In this document: in pieces, positions 9,750 through 16,485 of the stretch
Layout: each line of letters begins with the position of its first letter
Position numbering within the stretch: the stretch's first letter is position 1
Assembly: GCF_004310345.1 (NCBI RefSeq)
Contig: NZ_SISK01000011.1
Span: 1-64,000, forward strand
Length of the DNA: 64,000 nucleotides
Origin: Paracoccus subflavus
GTDB lineage: Bacteria > Pseudomonadota > Alphaproteobacteria > Rhodobacterales > Rhodobacteraceae
Direction of reading: 5' to 3'
Program-made: the position numbers and the translations under genes
Notes under the pieces: generated by a model
Told to the model about the DNA's origin: nothing
The model's database searches: none
The model's input: only the letters and a program-made list of their open reading frames with translations

Positions 9750-10717
9750 CAGCGGCCCCCTTTCGCAGACAGGCGCGGCATGGCCAGGGCTTCGGCGTCC
9801 ACCGTCCCGGCGGGCACATCGGTGCGGATCGCCACGCGCAGCAGGGCGGACCGGGCACGAGGGTTTGCGGCCTCCTCCTCGGGGTCGGGACCGATGGCGC
9901 GGCGGAACGGCAGGGTAAAGGCCGGTGGCGTCGTGCCCTGCACGGGGGCATGGCGGCTGCCCCCACCTGCGCTGTTCGACCGGGCCTGCATGAAGCGTTT
10001 CACGATCCGGTCTTCCAGCGAATGAAAGCTGACCACCGCCAGCTTGCCGCCCGGCTTCAACGCGCGCTCGGCCGCCGACAGGGCCTGCACCAACTGGCCG
10101 AATTCGTCGTTCACCCAGATACGGATCGCCTGAAAGCTGCGCGTGGCGGGATGGCTCTGGCCCGGCTTGGGGCGCGGCAGGCAGGCGGAGACGACCTCGG
10201 CCAGTTCCGATGTGCGACCCAGCGGACGGGCGGCCAGAATGGCGCGGGCGATCCGGCGGGCGGCGCGCTCCTCGCCATAGTGATACAGAACGTCGGCAAT
10301 GACCGATTCCTCGGCCGTGTTCAGCAGTTCGGCGGCCGAAGATCCGTCCTGACCCATCCGCATGTCCAGGGGCCCGTCGCGCAGAAAGGAAAATCCCCGC
10401 TCGGCCTGGTCCAACTGCATGGAACTGACGCCCAGATCCAGCACCACGCCGTCCAGCGGCTGCCCCGCAAGCCTATCCAGCTCCGAGAATGTCCCGCGCA
10501 CAAGACGCAGCCTGTCGCCGTATTCCGCAGCCCAGCCGGCAGCCATGTCGAAGACCAGCGGGTCGCGGTCCACGCCGATCACCGGATCGGCGCCCGCTGC
10601 CAGCAATCCACGGGCATAGCCTCCGGCCCCGAAGGTGCCGTCCAGCCAGGCGCCCTCGACGGGCGCCACCGCCCGCAGCAGCGGAGCCAGCAGCACGGGA
10701 ACATGCGGTTCGGCCAT
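9749..10717 (-). CDS. rsmH: 16S rRNA m4C1402 methyltransferase
   Basis: RsmH (MraW) methylates N4 of C1402 in the 16S rRNA decoding centre using S-adenosylmethionine. The 322-residue protein shows [13 protein letters not shown] at the start, the SAM-binding segment [14 protein letters not shown] (about 28-41), and the C-terminal block [20 protein letters not shown] with its His-Ser-Leu-Glu-Asp signature. It is three bases downstream of mraZ, the standard order of the cluster. Confidence 0.96.
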   Translation of the reverse strand: MAEPHVPVLLAPLLRAVAPVEGAWLDGTFGAGGYARGLLAAGADPVIGVDRDPLVFDMAAGWAAEYGDRLRLVRGTFSELDRLAGQPLDGVVLDLGVSSMQLDQAERGFSFLRDGPLDMRMGQDGSSAAELLNTAEESVIADVLYHYGEERAARRIARAILAARPLGRTSELAEVVSACLPRPKPGQSHPATRSFQAIRIWVNDEFGQLVQALSAAERALKPGGKLAVVSFHSLEDRIVKRFMQARSNSAGGGSRHAPVQGTTPPAFTLPFRRAIGPDPEEEAANPRARSALLRVAIRTDVPAGTVDAEALAMPRLSAKGGR

Positions 10718-10720
10718 GGC

Positions 10721-11233
10721 TCAGCCCTCGTCCACCTGATCGAGGAAGGACCGCGGGTCGAACTCGGCGCCATGCTGGGCGGTAAAGTCCTCCAGCGCGG
10801 CGACATCCTTGGGACGCGTGTCGGGGTGATAGACCTGGATATAGTCGCCGCGCGATTCGAAGATGGTTTCCGCGCCTTCGGTGAAACCCAGCTTCTCGCG
10901 CAGCTTCTGCGGCAGGACGAGCCGCCCCTCGCGGTCGATCTCCAGATCGGTGGACTGGCCGTTCATCAGCATTTCCAGCCACCGCCGCTGCGGCGAACCG
11001 CGCGTCAACTTGTCGATCTGCTCGTCGATCTCTTCGATGGCTTCGATGGTGTAAAGCTCGATCCAGTTCCACCAGTCGGGACCATAGACGGCGACAAGCT
11101 GCGTGCGCCCTGTGTTCGCGGTGGCAAAGGCGGGATCGCCGGCATCGAACACGCGACGCAGCCGGGCCGGGATCGACATTCGACCCTTGCCATCGACCTT
11201 GACGGATTCAGTGCCTCTGAACTTCCGCGCCAC
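10721..11233 (-). CDS. mraZ: Transcriptional regulator MraZ
   Basis: MraZ is an AbrB-fold DNA-binding protein that in Escherichia coli represses its own division/cell-wall operon. The 170-residue product has two SpoVT/AbrB-like repeats: one around VKVDGKGRMSIPARLRRVF (12-30) and one around LEIDREGRLVLPQKLREKLG. The start is GTG at 11233, with GAGGCAGG upstream. A long leader with an intrinsic terminator precedes it, so expression of the whole cluster may depend on readthrough. Confidence 0.94.
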   Translation of the reverse strand: MARKFRGTESVKVDGKGRMSIPARLRRVFDAGDPAFATANTGRTQLVAVYGPDWWNWIELYTIEAIEEIDEQIDKLTRGSPQRRWLEMLMNGQSTDLEIDREGRLVLPQKLREKLGFTEGAETIFESRGDYIQVYHPDTRPKDVAALEDFTAQHGAEFDPRSFLDQVDEG

Positions 11234-11265
11234 CCTGGGCCTGCCTCACTGCCATCTTCCGCCCG

Positions 11266-11509
11266 CCCGAAAGAGAAAGGGCGGATCGGGCTGCTGCCAC
11301 TGCCCGATCCGCCGCCCTCGTTCCCACGTTTGGGCCCCTTGCCGGGGTCTCGCCCTGTCACGCGCCACCTGGGGGAGGTGTTGCTCGCACGTGCGGACGC
11401 CTTATTTGGAAAACGGATGCCTGTATGAAAGCCTGCTCGCCCGCGGGGTCTTTGTTGCCCCTTTACTGCCCGTCTTCGTGATCCGGTTCTGGCATGGGAA
11501 TTCACGGGA
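11266..11509 (-). ncRNA. UpsM-like leader sRNA of the dcw cluster
   Basis: In Rhodobacter sphaeroides the mraZ operon has an unusually long (268-nt) 5' leader; termination inside it yields the sRNA UpsM, described as conserved in Rhodobacteraceae. The same layout is visible here: a candidate promoter at 11543-11516, a predicted start near 11509 (about 276 bases before mraZ), no coding content, and a strong intrinsic terminator ending near 11266. The homology call rests on position and architecture, not on primary sequence, which I could not compare. Exact ends are estimates. Confidence 0.6.
11270..11313 (-). terminator. Terminator inside the mraZ leader
   Basis: On the minus strand a perfect 12-bp stem, GGCGGATCGGGC (11313-11302) with GCCCGATCCGCC (11291-11280), closes a 10-nt loop and is followed by CTTTCTCTTTC. 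It lies only about 35 bases before the mraZ start, so it must be read through or antagonised for the cluster to be expressed. Confidence 0.75.
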
Positions 11510-11515
11510 AGCAAC

Positions 11516-11543
11516 GGTATTCTTCGCCCATTCGTGAAGCCAA
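11516..11543 (-). promoter_or_regulatory. Candidate promoter of the UpsM/mraZ leader
   Basis: Minus-strand TTGGCT (11543-11538) and AATACC (11521-11516) are 16 bp apart. Match to consensus is moderate. The predicted leader length of about 276 bases is close to the 268 bases reported for Rhodobacter sphaeroides, which is the main reason for choosing it. TTGCAA at about 11620 is an alternative -35 with no good -10. Confidence 0.35.
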
Positions 11544-11717
11544 ACGGCGAACAAGTTTGCAGATCCCGGCCCCAAACCCTTCTACCGAATCGGAAAAATC
11601 CACTATCCCTAAGGTTGCAAGAAAATAAATCGCCTAGAATCTAGCGACTTAATTTTTGTTGCATGATTTCGGCAGAACCCCGCGCAACACCAGAATGCCC
11701 GCGAACCTGTTGCCATT

Positions 11718-11726
11718 TATCCACAG
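11718..11726 (+). promoter_or_regulatory. Consensus DnaA box
   Basis: TTATCCACA is an exact match to the high-affinity DnaA box. It lies in the roughly 600-bp gap between mrp and mraZ, about 175 bp upstream of the candidate leader promoter. No cluster of further boxes or AT-rich unwinding region is visible, so an origin is unlikely; a regulatory or chance site remains possible. Confidence 0.4.
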
Positions 11727-11842
11727 AAATCCCGGCCTAGAGAGGGGTTTCACAGTTTCTCACAGCGCCGGTATGCACCGGGATTACTGCGTCAGGGGGT
11801 CGCAGCCCCGATGTTCCCGTTCTTTCCCATGCCCGACCAGCG

Positions 11843-12943
11843 TCAGGCAACCCCATCGCGAATCAATCGTTCCGCCAGCCGTGCATAGGCCTGAGCCGTC
11901 GGCCCCTCTCCCAACGAGACGGGACGCCCCGAATCACCGGCAAGACGCACTTCCAGTTCCAGCGGCAAGGATCCCAGAAACGGTAGGTCCCGCCGTTCCG
12001 CTTCGGCTGCCACGCCGCCATGGCCAAACAGATGCGCTTCATGGCCACAATTCGGACAAACGTACGAGGACATGTTTTCCACCAGACCCAGGACAGGGGT
12101 CTTGAGCTTGTTGAACATGTCGATAGCGCGGCGCGCATCCAGCAGCGCCACGTCCTGCGGCGTGGACACGATGACCGCCCCGGATACGGCGGCCTTCTGG
12201 CACAGGCTCAGTTGCACATCACCGGTGCCGGGAGGCAGGTCGATCAGCAGCACATCCAGTTCGCCCCAGTTCACCTGTTGCAGCATCTGCTGCATGGCCC
12301 CCATCAGCATCGGCCCACGCCAAACGACGGATTCCCCCTCCTTCAGCATCAGGCCAAGGGACATGATCGTCACCCCATGGGCATGAAGCGGCTCGATCCG
12401 CTGTCCGTCAGGGCTGGCCGGGCGGCCCGATACGCCCATCATCCGGGGCTGCGAAGGACCATAGATATCCGCATCCAGCAAGCCCACGCGCCGCCCCGCC
12501 CGTGCCAGCGCCACCGCCAGATTGGAGGTGACGGTCGATTTGCCCACGCCTCCCTTGCCAGATCCGATGGCCACGATGCTGCGTATGCCGGGAATTGGCT
12601 GGGGTCCGGCCTGTGCCGTCGGATGACGCCCTATTTGCAGCGATGGCGCAGCACCCGAGCTTCGCACAGGCTCGCCCTGCGGGCGGGGGGCCGGCCCTGC
12701 CGGTGCCGTCATCACGATCTGGACGTTGCCCACCCCGGCCATGGCCTGCAGACGCCGCCGGGCCTCGGCCTCGGTCGGGCCGAGGGTCCGGGCGACAGAG
12801 GCGTCCGCGACCTCCAGAACAAACCGAATCGTGTCACCATCGACCACAAAGGCGCGCACGATGTCGGCCTGACCCAAGGTCCGCCCGTCCGGCAGGACGA
12901 TGTCCGAGATTTCCCTTAAGGCAGCTTCACGGTTAACGGACAT
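11843..12943 (-). CDS. mrp: Mrp/ApbC-type iron-sulfur cluster carrier ATPase
   Basis: Mrp proteins are P-loop ATPases that carry or transfer Fe-S clusters in the cytoplasm. The 366-residue protein starts with a MIP18/DUF59 domain (about 1-80), an Ala/Pro-rich linker, and an NTPase domain with the deviant Walker motif GKGGVGKST at 129-137. The VENMSSYVCPNCG segment carries the cluster-binding Cys296 and Cys299. I chose the ATG at 12943 (MSVNREAALREI) over one 34 codons upstream because the domain starts there and AGAGG precedes it. Confidence 0.93.
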   Translation of the reverse strand: MSVNREAALREISDIVLPDGRTLGQADIVRAFVVDGDTIRFVLEVADASVARTLGPTEAEARRRLQAMAGVGNVQIVMTAPAGPAPRPQGEPVRSSGAAPSLQIGRHPTAQAGPQPIPGIRSIVAIGSGKGGVGKSTVTSNLAVALARAGRRVGLLDADIYGPSQPRMMGVSGRPASPDGQRIEPLHAHGVTIMSLGLMLKEGESVVWRGPMLMGAMQQMLQQVNWGELDVLLIDLPPGTGDVQLSLCQKAAVSGAVIVSTPQDVALLDARRAIDMFNKLKTPVLGLVENMSSYVCPNCGHEAHLFGHGGVAAEAERRDLPFLGSLPLELEVRLAGDSGRPVSLGEGPTAQAYARLAERLIRDGVA

Positions 12944-13183
12944 GTTGAGACCTCTGGCTGGAACTATCGGGCATACATGGTCTACCAGCGCCCGATCATC
13001 AACCATCTGCCTCAAAGGCCAGCACGACGATGGCCAAGACTGCACATCGCCCGGTTTTGCAGCGCCGCGTGATCGCTAACATGCATAGCTTTATCACAAA
13101 ACCGTCAGATTTCGTTCATCTTTCTTAACGGGTTAATCAGTCAGTCATGCGATTGCTGCATGGCAGCATTCCCAAAGCATTCA

Positions 13184-13211
13184 TTGTGCAGGCGCAGCAT
13201 AAAGGCCATCT
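13184..13211 (+). promoter_or_regulatory. Candidate RpoH-type promoter of ccaF1
   Basis: TTGTGC (13184-13189), a 16-bp spacer and CCATCT (13206-13211) resemble the CTTGAA / CCATNT pattern of alphaproteobacterial heat-shock sigma factors. The homologous CcsR operon of Rhodobacter sphaeroides depends on RpoHI/RpoHII. The match is partial, especially at -35. Confidence 0.35.
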
Positions 13212-13289
13212 TTGGTTCATCGAAAGGCGCCGGGCCAATCCGGGAACGGCACCTAGGCAAGACCGAAGATACGCTGAAAGGAATACATC

Positions 13290-13511
13290 ATGGCTGTTAT
13301 CGCACAGGCCCACGACGCTGCAGCCCTCGGGTTCGCCGGTCGGCTGACGGCAGCGATCCAGCGCATGCAGGAAAACCGCGCTCGCCGGGCGATCTATCGC
13401 CAGACCCTGCGCGAACTGAATGCCCTGACCACCCGTGATCTGCACGATCTGGGCATCGACCGCGCCATGATCGGCCGTCTGGCCCATGAAGCGGCTTGGG
13501 GCACACGGTAA
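13290..13511 (+). CDS. ccaF1: DUF1127 small RNA-binding protein, CcaF1-like
   Basis: The 73-residue product ends in a DUF1127 domain (TRDLHDLGIDRAMIGRLAHEAA, residues 46-67) after an Arg-rich helix (RMQENRARRAIYRQTLRELN). In Rhodobacter sphaeroides the equivalent DUF1127 protein (RSP_6037, CcaF1) binds RNA and is encoded directly upstream of the four CcsR sRNAs, processed from the same transcript. The identical arrangement is seen here, so the orthology call rests on domain plus context. AAGGAA lies seven bases before the ATG. DUF1127 proteins are common, so by sequence alone it would be only a family assignment. Confidence 0.85.
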   Translation: MAVIAQAHDAAALGFAGRLTAAIQRMQENRARRAIYRQTLRELNALTTRDLHDLGIDRAMIGRLAHEAAWGTR

Positions 13512-13519
13512 CAAGGAAT

Positions 13520-13585
13520 ATCCCGCCCCCTCCTCCCGGGGGCAGGATCTGCGGCATCATCCTTTCCTCCCAGAGGATGCCGCAC
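13520..13585 (+). ncRNA. CcsR-type sRNA, unit 1
   Basis: The first of four two-hairpin units behind ccaF1. Hairpin 1: stem GCCCCC (13525-13530)/GGGGGC (13538-13543) with loop TCCTCCC, so CCTCCTCCC covers 13529-13537. Hairpin 2: GCGGC...GCCGC outer stem and ATCCT/AGGAT inner stem (about 13551-13583), with a variant loop TTTCCTCCC at 13563-13571. It begins within ten bases of the ccaF1 stop, which implies co-transcription and processing. Ends are approximate. Confidence 0.8.
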
Positions 13586-13591
13586 AAGACA

Positions 13592-13668
13592 GCGCGAAAC
13601 CCTTCCTCCTCCCAAGGGTTTGCGTTGCAGGCGGCGACCCTGCTCCTCCCTTCGGGGTCGCCGCACAA
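13592..13668 (+). ncRNA. CcsR-type sRNA, unit 2
   Basis: Hairpin 3 has stem AAACCCTT (13597-13604)/AAGGGTTT (13614-13621) exposing a perfect CCTCCTCCC loop at 13605-13613. Hairpin 4 has a perfect 10-bp stem GCGGCGACCC (13631-13640)/GGGTCGCCGC (13655-13664) with CTCCTCCC at 13643-13650. As in the other units, the second stem ends in GCCGC followed by A. A further small hairpin without the loop motif (GCCGC/GCGGC, about 13678-13694) separates it from unit 3. Confidence 0.8.
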
Positions 13669-13703
13669 GATACATAGCCGCCCCGTTCCGCGGCATCCCG
13701 ATA

Positions 13704-13780
13704 CGACGGACCCCTCCCTCCTCCCTGGGTCCGCTCGTTGGCGGCAACGGCCTCTCCTCCTCCCTAGGGCCTTGCCGCAT
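13704..13780 (+). ncRNA. CcsR-type sRNA, unit 3
   Basis: Hairpin 5 has stem CGGACCC (13707-13713)/GGGTCCG (13727-13733) with CCTCCTCCC at 13717-13725. Hairpin 6 has stem GCGGCAA-GGCC (13741-13752, one bulged C)/GGCC-TTGCCGC (13768-13778) with CCTCCTCCC at 13756-13764. Stem sequences differ from the other units while loops are conserved, the mark of selection on structure and loop. Confidence 0.8.
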
Positions 13781-13782
13781 CC

Positions 13783-13857
13783 ATACGCGGCCCTCCCTCC
13801 TCCCTCGGGCCAGCGTCATGCGGCAGCACCCCTCCTCCTCCCTGGGTGCTGCCGCAC
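13783..13857 (+). ncRNA. CcsR-type sRNA, unit 4
   Basis: Hairpin 7 has stem ACGC-GGCCC (13785-13793)/GGGCC-GCGT (13807-13816, one bulged A) with CCTCCTCCC at 13796-13804. Hairpin 8 is a perfect 12-bp stem GCGGCAGCACCC (13820-13831)/GGGTGCTGCCGC (13844-13855) with CCTCCTCCC at 13834-13842. No T-tract follows hairpin 8, so the 3' end probably comes from processing or Rho rather than an intrinsic terminator. Confidence 0.8.
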
Positions 13858-13920
13858 CCCATTGCGAGGGAACCGCATGATGCGTGCGACGTTTGGGGCC
13901 ATGTGGAGCACGGCATCGCC

Positions 13921-14139
13921 ATGACGAAATATCGCATCGGATCAAAGGTCGAATGGGACTGGGGCAAGGGAACTGCCACCGGCAAGGTGGCCGAATCCTT
14001 TACCGAGCCTGTGGAACGCACCATCAAGGGCGCCAAGGTCAAGCGCGATGCCTCGGACGAAAACCCGGCCTATCTGATTGAACAGGACGATGGCGACCGT
14101 GTTCTGAAAGGCTATTCGGAACTGCGCAAGCCGACCTGA
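13921..14139 (+). CDS. DUF2945 / HVA1-type small protein
   Basis: The 72-residue product matches the DUF2945 family (hypervirulence-associated TUDOR-like fold), with the typical IGSKVEWDWGKGTATGKV start, a KRDASDENPAYLIEQDDG segment and a VLKGYSEL end. The molecular role of the family is not established. The ATG at 13921 was chosen because the domain begins there; an upstream in-frame ATG would extend it into the last CcsR hairpin. Lying 63 bases past that hairpin, it may share the stress-induced transcript. Confidence 0.8.
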   Translation: MTKYRIGSKVEWDWGKGTATGKVAESFTEPVERTIKGAKVKRDASDENPAYLIEQDDGDRVLKGYSELRKPT

Positions 14140-14175
14140 TCTTTTTCCGGTCCTCATTCTGGGCTATTGCAGGGT

Positions 14176-14958
14176 ATGCTCAGCTATCAGCACGCGTATC
14201 ATGCCGGAAACCTGGCCGACCTGCACAAGCACGCCATTCTGGCAAATGCGCTGGCTTACCTGACCCGCAAGGACAAGCCCCTTTCCTATCTGGAAACCCA
14301 TGCCGGGCGGGGACTCTATCGCCTGGATGGAGCCGAGGCCACAAGAACGGGCGAAGCGCAGGCCGGCATCATCCGTGCCCTGGCCGAAGGATGGTTTTCA
14401 CCCGACCACTCGTTCCTGTCGGCCCTGCACGCCATCCGTCGCCATCATGGCCCTTTCGCTTATCCTGGTTCGCCACTGGTCGCTGCGCATTTCCTGCGGC
14501 CCGGCGACTCGGCTCATCTGGCAGAACTCCATCCTGCCGAACATGATGCGCTGTCAGCCGTGGCAGGTTTCGCCACGCTGCACCGCCAGGACGGGTTCCA
14601 GATGGCCCAGGCCCTCTGCCCACCCACGCCCCGCCGTGGCCTGATGCTGATCGATCCCAGCTATGAGGTAAAGACGGACTATGCCGCCATCCCCCGGCAG
14701 ATCGGCCTGATCGCGCGGAAATGGAACGTCGGGGTGATTGTCCTGTGGTATCCGGTCCTGACCGACGGCCGACACCGTGCGATGCTTGACCTGCTGAGGG
14801 CTGTCCATCCCGATGCCCTGCAGTCCGAGGTAGCCTTTGCCCCGGCCCGCCCGGGCCATTTCATGATCGGGTCGGGCCTGTGGATACTGAACGCCCCCTT
14901 CGGCCTTGCCGAGGAAGCAGACCGGATAGAAGGCATCTTTCGCCGTCACGCAGGCTGA
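14176..14958 (+). CDS. rlmJ: 23S rRNA m6A2030 methyltransferase
   Basis: RlmJ methylates N6 of A2030 in 23S rRNA. The 260-residue protein has the family start MLSYQHAYHAGNLADLHKHA, the SAM-site segment YLETHAGRGLY and the catalytic DPSYE at 160-164 (DPPY in most relatives; Ser replaces the second Pro). I start at ATG 14176, where the conserved N-terminus begins; a TTG three codons upstream is possible. Confidence 0.93.
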   Translation: MLSYQHAYHAGNLADLHKHAILANALAYLTRKDKPLSYLETHAGRGLYRLDGAEATRTGEAQAGIIRALAEGWFSPDHSFLSALHAIRRHHGPFAYPGSPLVAAHFLRPGDSAHLAELHPAEHDALSAVAGFATLHRQDGFQMAQALCPPTPRRGLMLIDPSYEVKTDYAAIPRQIGLIARKWNVGVIVLWYPVLTDGRHRAMLDLLRAVHPDALQSEVAFAPARPGHFMIGSGLWILNAPFGLAEEADRIEGIFRRHAG

Positions 14959-15026
14959 ACAGGTATTCCCCTGTCCGGCCCCCCTGTGCCATGATCCCCT
15001 GTGAACCCATCGCTAACGGTTTTCCG

Positions 15027-15320
15027 ATGTCGCAACGCCTGTCCATCAGCGCCACCGTGCTTCTGGCCCTGGCTGTTGCCCTGGGGCTTTATTTCGCCTT
15101 TGCCGCCGTTCAGGGGCCATCGGGCATCCTGCGCCGTATCCAGCTCGAGGCTGAAATAACGGACCTTGCAGCGGAACGCGACCGCCTGCGCACCGAGGTG
15201 CAGGGAATGGAAAACCTGACCCGGCGGATGTCGGACGAATATCTGGACCTCGACCTGCTGGACGAACGCGTCCGCCAGGTGCTGGGCATGGTCCGGCCAG
15301 ACGAGGTGATCCTGCGCTGA
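15027..15320 (+). CDS. ftsB: Septum formation initiator FtsB
   Basis: A 97-residue bitopic membrane protein of the FtsB/DivIC family. One membrane segment (about 8-27) is followed by a coiled coil (about 33-60) with the ENLTRRMSDEYLDLDLLDERVRQVLG segment characteristic of FtsB. In the divisome it pairs with FtsL and FtsQ. The start MSQRLSISAT places the membrane segment near the N-terminus; longer upstream frames overlap rlmJ. It stands 97 bp before pdhA, a common alphaproteobacterial neighbourhood. Confidence 0.9.
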   Translation: MSQRLSISATVLLALAVALGLYFAFAAVQGPSGILRRIQLEAEITDLAAERDRLRTEVQGMENLTRRMSDEYLDLDLLDERVRQVLGMVRPDEVILR

Positions 15321-15340
15321 CGCCCGGCGGCGTTCGCGGA

Positions 15341-15388
15341 TTGCACGCTCCAAAATGATGGGCTACGGATAGTTTAACGCTGAACTAT
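15341..15388 (+). promoter_or_regulatory. Candidate promoter and operator of the pdh operon
   Basis: TTGCAC (15341-15346) and TACGGA (15364-15369) are 17 bp apart. The inverted repeat ATAGTT (15369-15374)/AACTAT (15383-15388), with an 8-bp spacer, overlaps the predicted transcription start. That position suits a repressor, but I do not recognise the site. AGGAGGAG follows before pdhA. Confidence 0.4.
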
Positions 15389-15417
15389 TCGATCCGCGCT
15401 ATCAGGAGGAGCCCCGC

Positions 15418-16470
15418 ATGGCCAGAAAGCCTGCCCCCGCCGCAGCCGAAGGCAAGTCCCCCAGCCCATCGCCGAACGTGTCCCGGGACGAATTGCTGCA
15501 ATATTACCGTGACATGCTGCTGATTCGCAGGTTCGAGGAAAAAGCGGGACAGCTTTACGGCATGGGCCTGATCGGCGGGTTCTGCCATCTGTATATCGGT
15601 CAAGAGGCCGTGGTTGTGGGACTCGAAGCCGCCGCGAAAGAGGGCGACAAGCGCATTACCAGCTATCGCGATCATGGTCACATGCTGGCCTGCGGCATGT
15701 CCGCGCGTGGCGTGATGGCCGAATTGACCGGCCGCGAGGGGGGATACTCCAAGGGCAAGGGCGGCTCGATGCACATGTTCAGCCGCGAAAAGCATTTTTA
15801 TGGCGGCCACGGCATCGTCGCGGCGCAGGTGCCGCTGGGCGCGGGGCTTGCGTTTGCCGACAAGTATCTGGGCAATGACAATGTGACTTTCGCCTATTTC
15901 GGCGATGGCGCGGCCAACCAGGGTCAGGTCTATGAAACCTACAACATGGCCGTGCTGTGGGAGCTGCCGGTGATCTTCGTGATCGAAAACAACCAGTATG
16001 CCATGGGCACCTCGATGAAGCGGTCCACCCGCTCGACCACGTTGTTCGGACGGGGCGAAGCGTTCGGGATTCCCGGCGAACAGGTGGACGGCATGGACGT
16101 GCTGGCGGTCAAGTCGGCGGGCGAAAAGGCCGTGGCCCACTGCCGCGCGGGCAAGGGCCCCTATATCCTCGAGGTGATGACCTATCGCTATCGCGGCCAT
16201 TCGATGTCCGATCCGGCCAAGTACCGCTCGCGCGAGGAGGTGCAGAAAATGCGCGACGAACGCGACGCCATCGAACATGTCCGCGAACTGCTGCTGCAAG
16301 GCAGCCACGCCTCCGAGGACGACCTGAAGGCCATCGACAAGGAGATCAAGGACATTGTGAACGATTCGGCCGAATTCGCCAAGGAAAGCCCCGAACCGGC
16401 GCTCGACCAACTGTGGACCGACATTTATGCCGAAGACCTGCCGCAAGGCAGCGCCGAAGAAGTCGCCTGA
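15418..16470 (+). CDS. pdhA: Pyruvate dehydrogenase E1 component, alpha subunit
   Basis: With PdhB it forms the thiamine-diphosphate E1 heterotetramer that decarboxylates pyruvate and acetylates the lipoyl group of E2. The 350-residue protein has the ThDP/magnesium motif GDG at 162-164, continuing AANQGQVYE and reaching VIENN. The phosphorylation-loop region YRYRGHSMSDPAKYRSREE is present, as in mitochondrial-type E1 alpha. A strong AGGAGGAG site precedes the ATG. First gene of pdhABC; the E3 gene (lpd) is not in the window. Confidence 0.97.
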   Translation: MARKPAPAAAEGKSPSPSPNVSRDELLQYYRDMLLIRRFEEKAGQLYGMGLIGGFCHLYIGQEAVVVGLEAAAKEGDKRITSYRDHGHMLACGMSARGVMAELTGREGGYSKGKGGSMHMFSREKHFYGGHGIVAAQVPLGAGLAFADKYLGNDNVTFAYFGDGAANQGQVYETYNMAVLWELPVIFVIENNQYAMGTSMKRSTRSTTLFGRGEAFGIPGEQVDGMDVLAVKSAGEKAVAHCRAGKGPYILEVMTYRYRGHSMSDPAKYRSREEVQKMRDERDAIEHVRELLLQGSHASEDDLKAIDKEIKDIVNDSAEFAKESPEPALDQLWTDIYAEDLPQGSAEEVA

Positions 16471-16485
16471 GGGAGGGCTGAACGA

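Noticed and set aside
11290..11345. MraZ operator boxes (TGGGA repeats) in the mraZ leader
   Set aside because: TGGGA and related G-rich pentamers occur near 11325, but not with the regular 5-nt spacing of three repeats expected for MraZ sites, and the region is G-rich anyway.
11600..11842. Replication origin suggested by the DnaA box and AT-rich patch
   Set aside because: Only one consensus box was found, the AT-rich part is short, and typical origin neighbours (hemE, parAB, dnaA) are absent.
13520..13857. CRISPR array or simple repeat
   Set aside because: The repeated unit is only the 8-9 base loop motif; flanking stems are complementary within each hairpin and differ between hairpins. 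There are no equal-length repeats with spacers and no cas genes.
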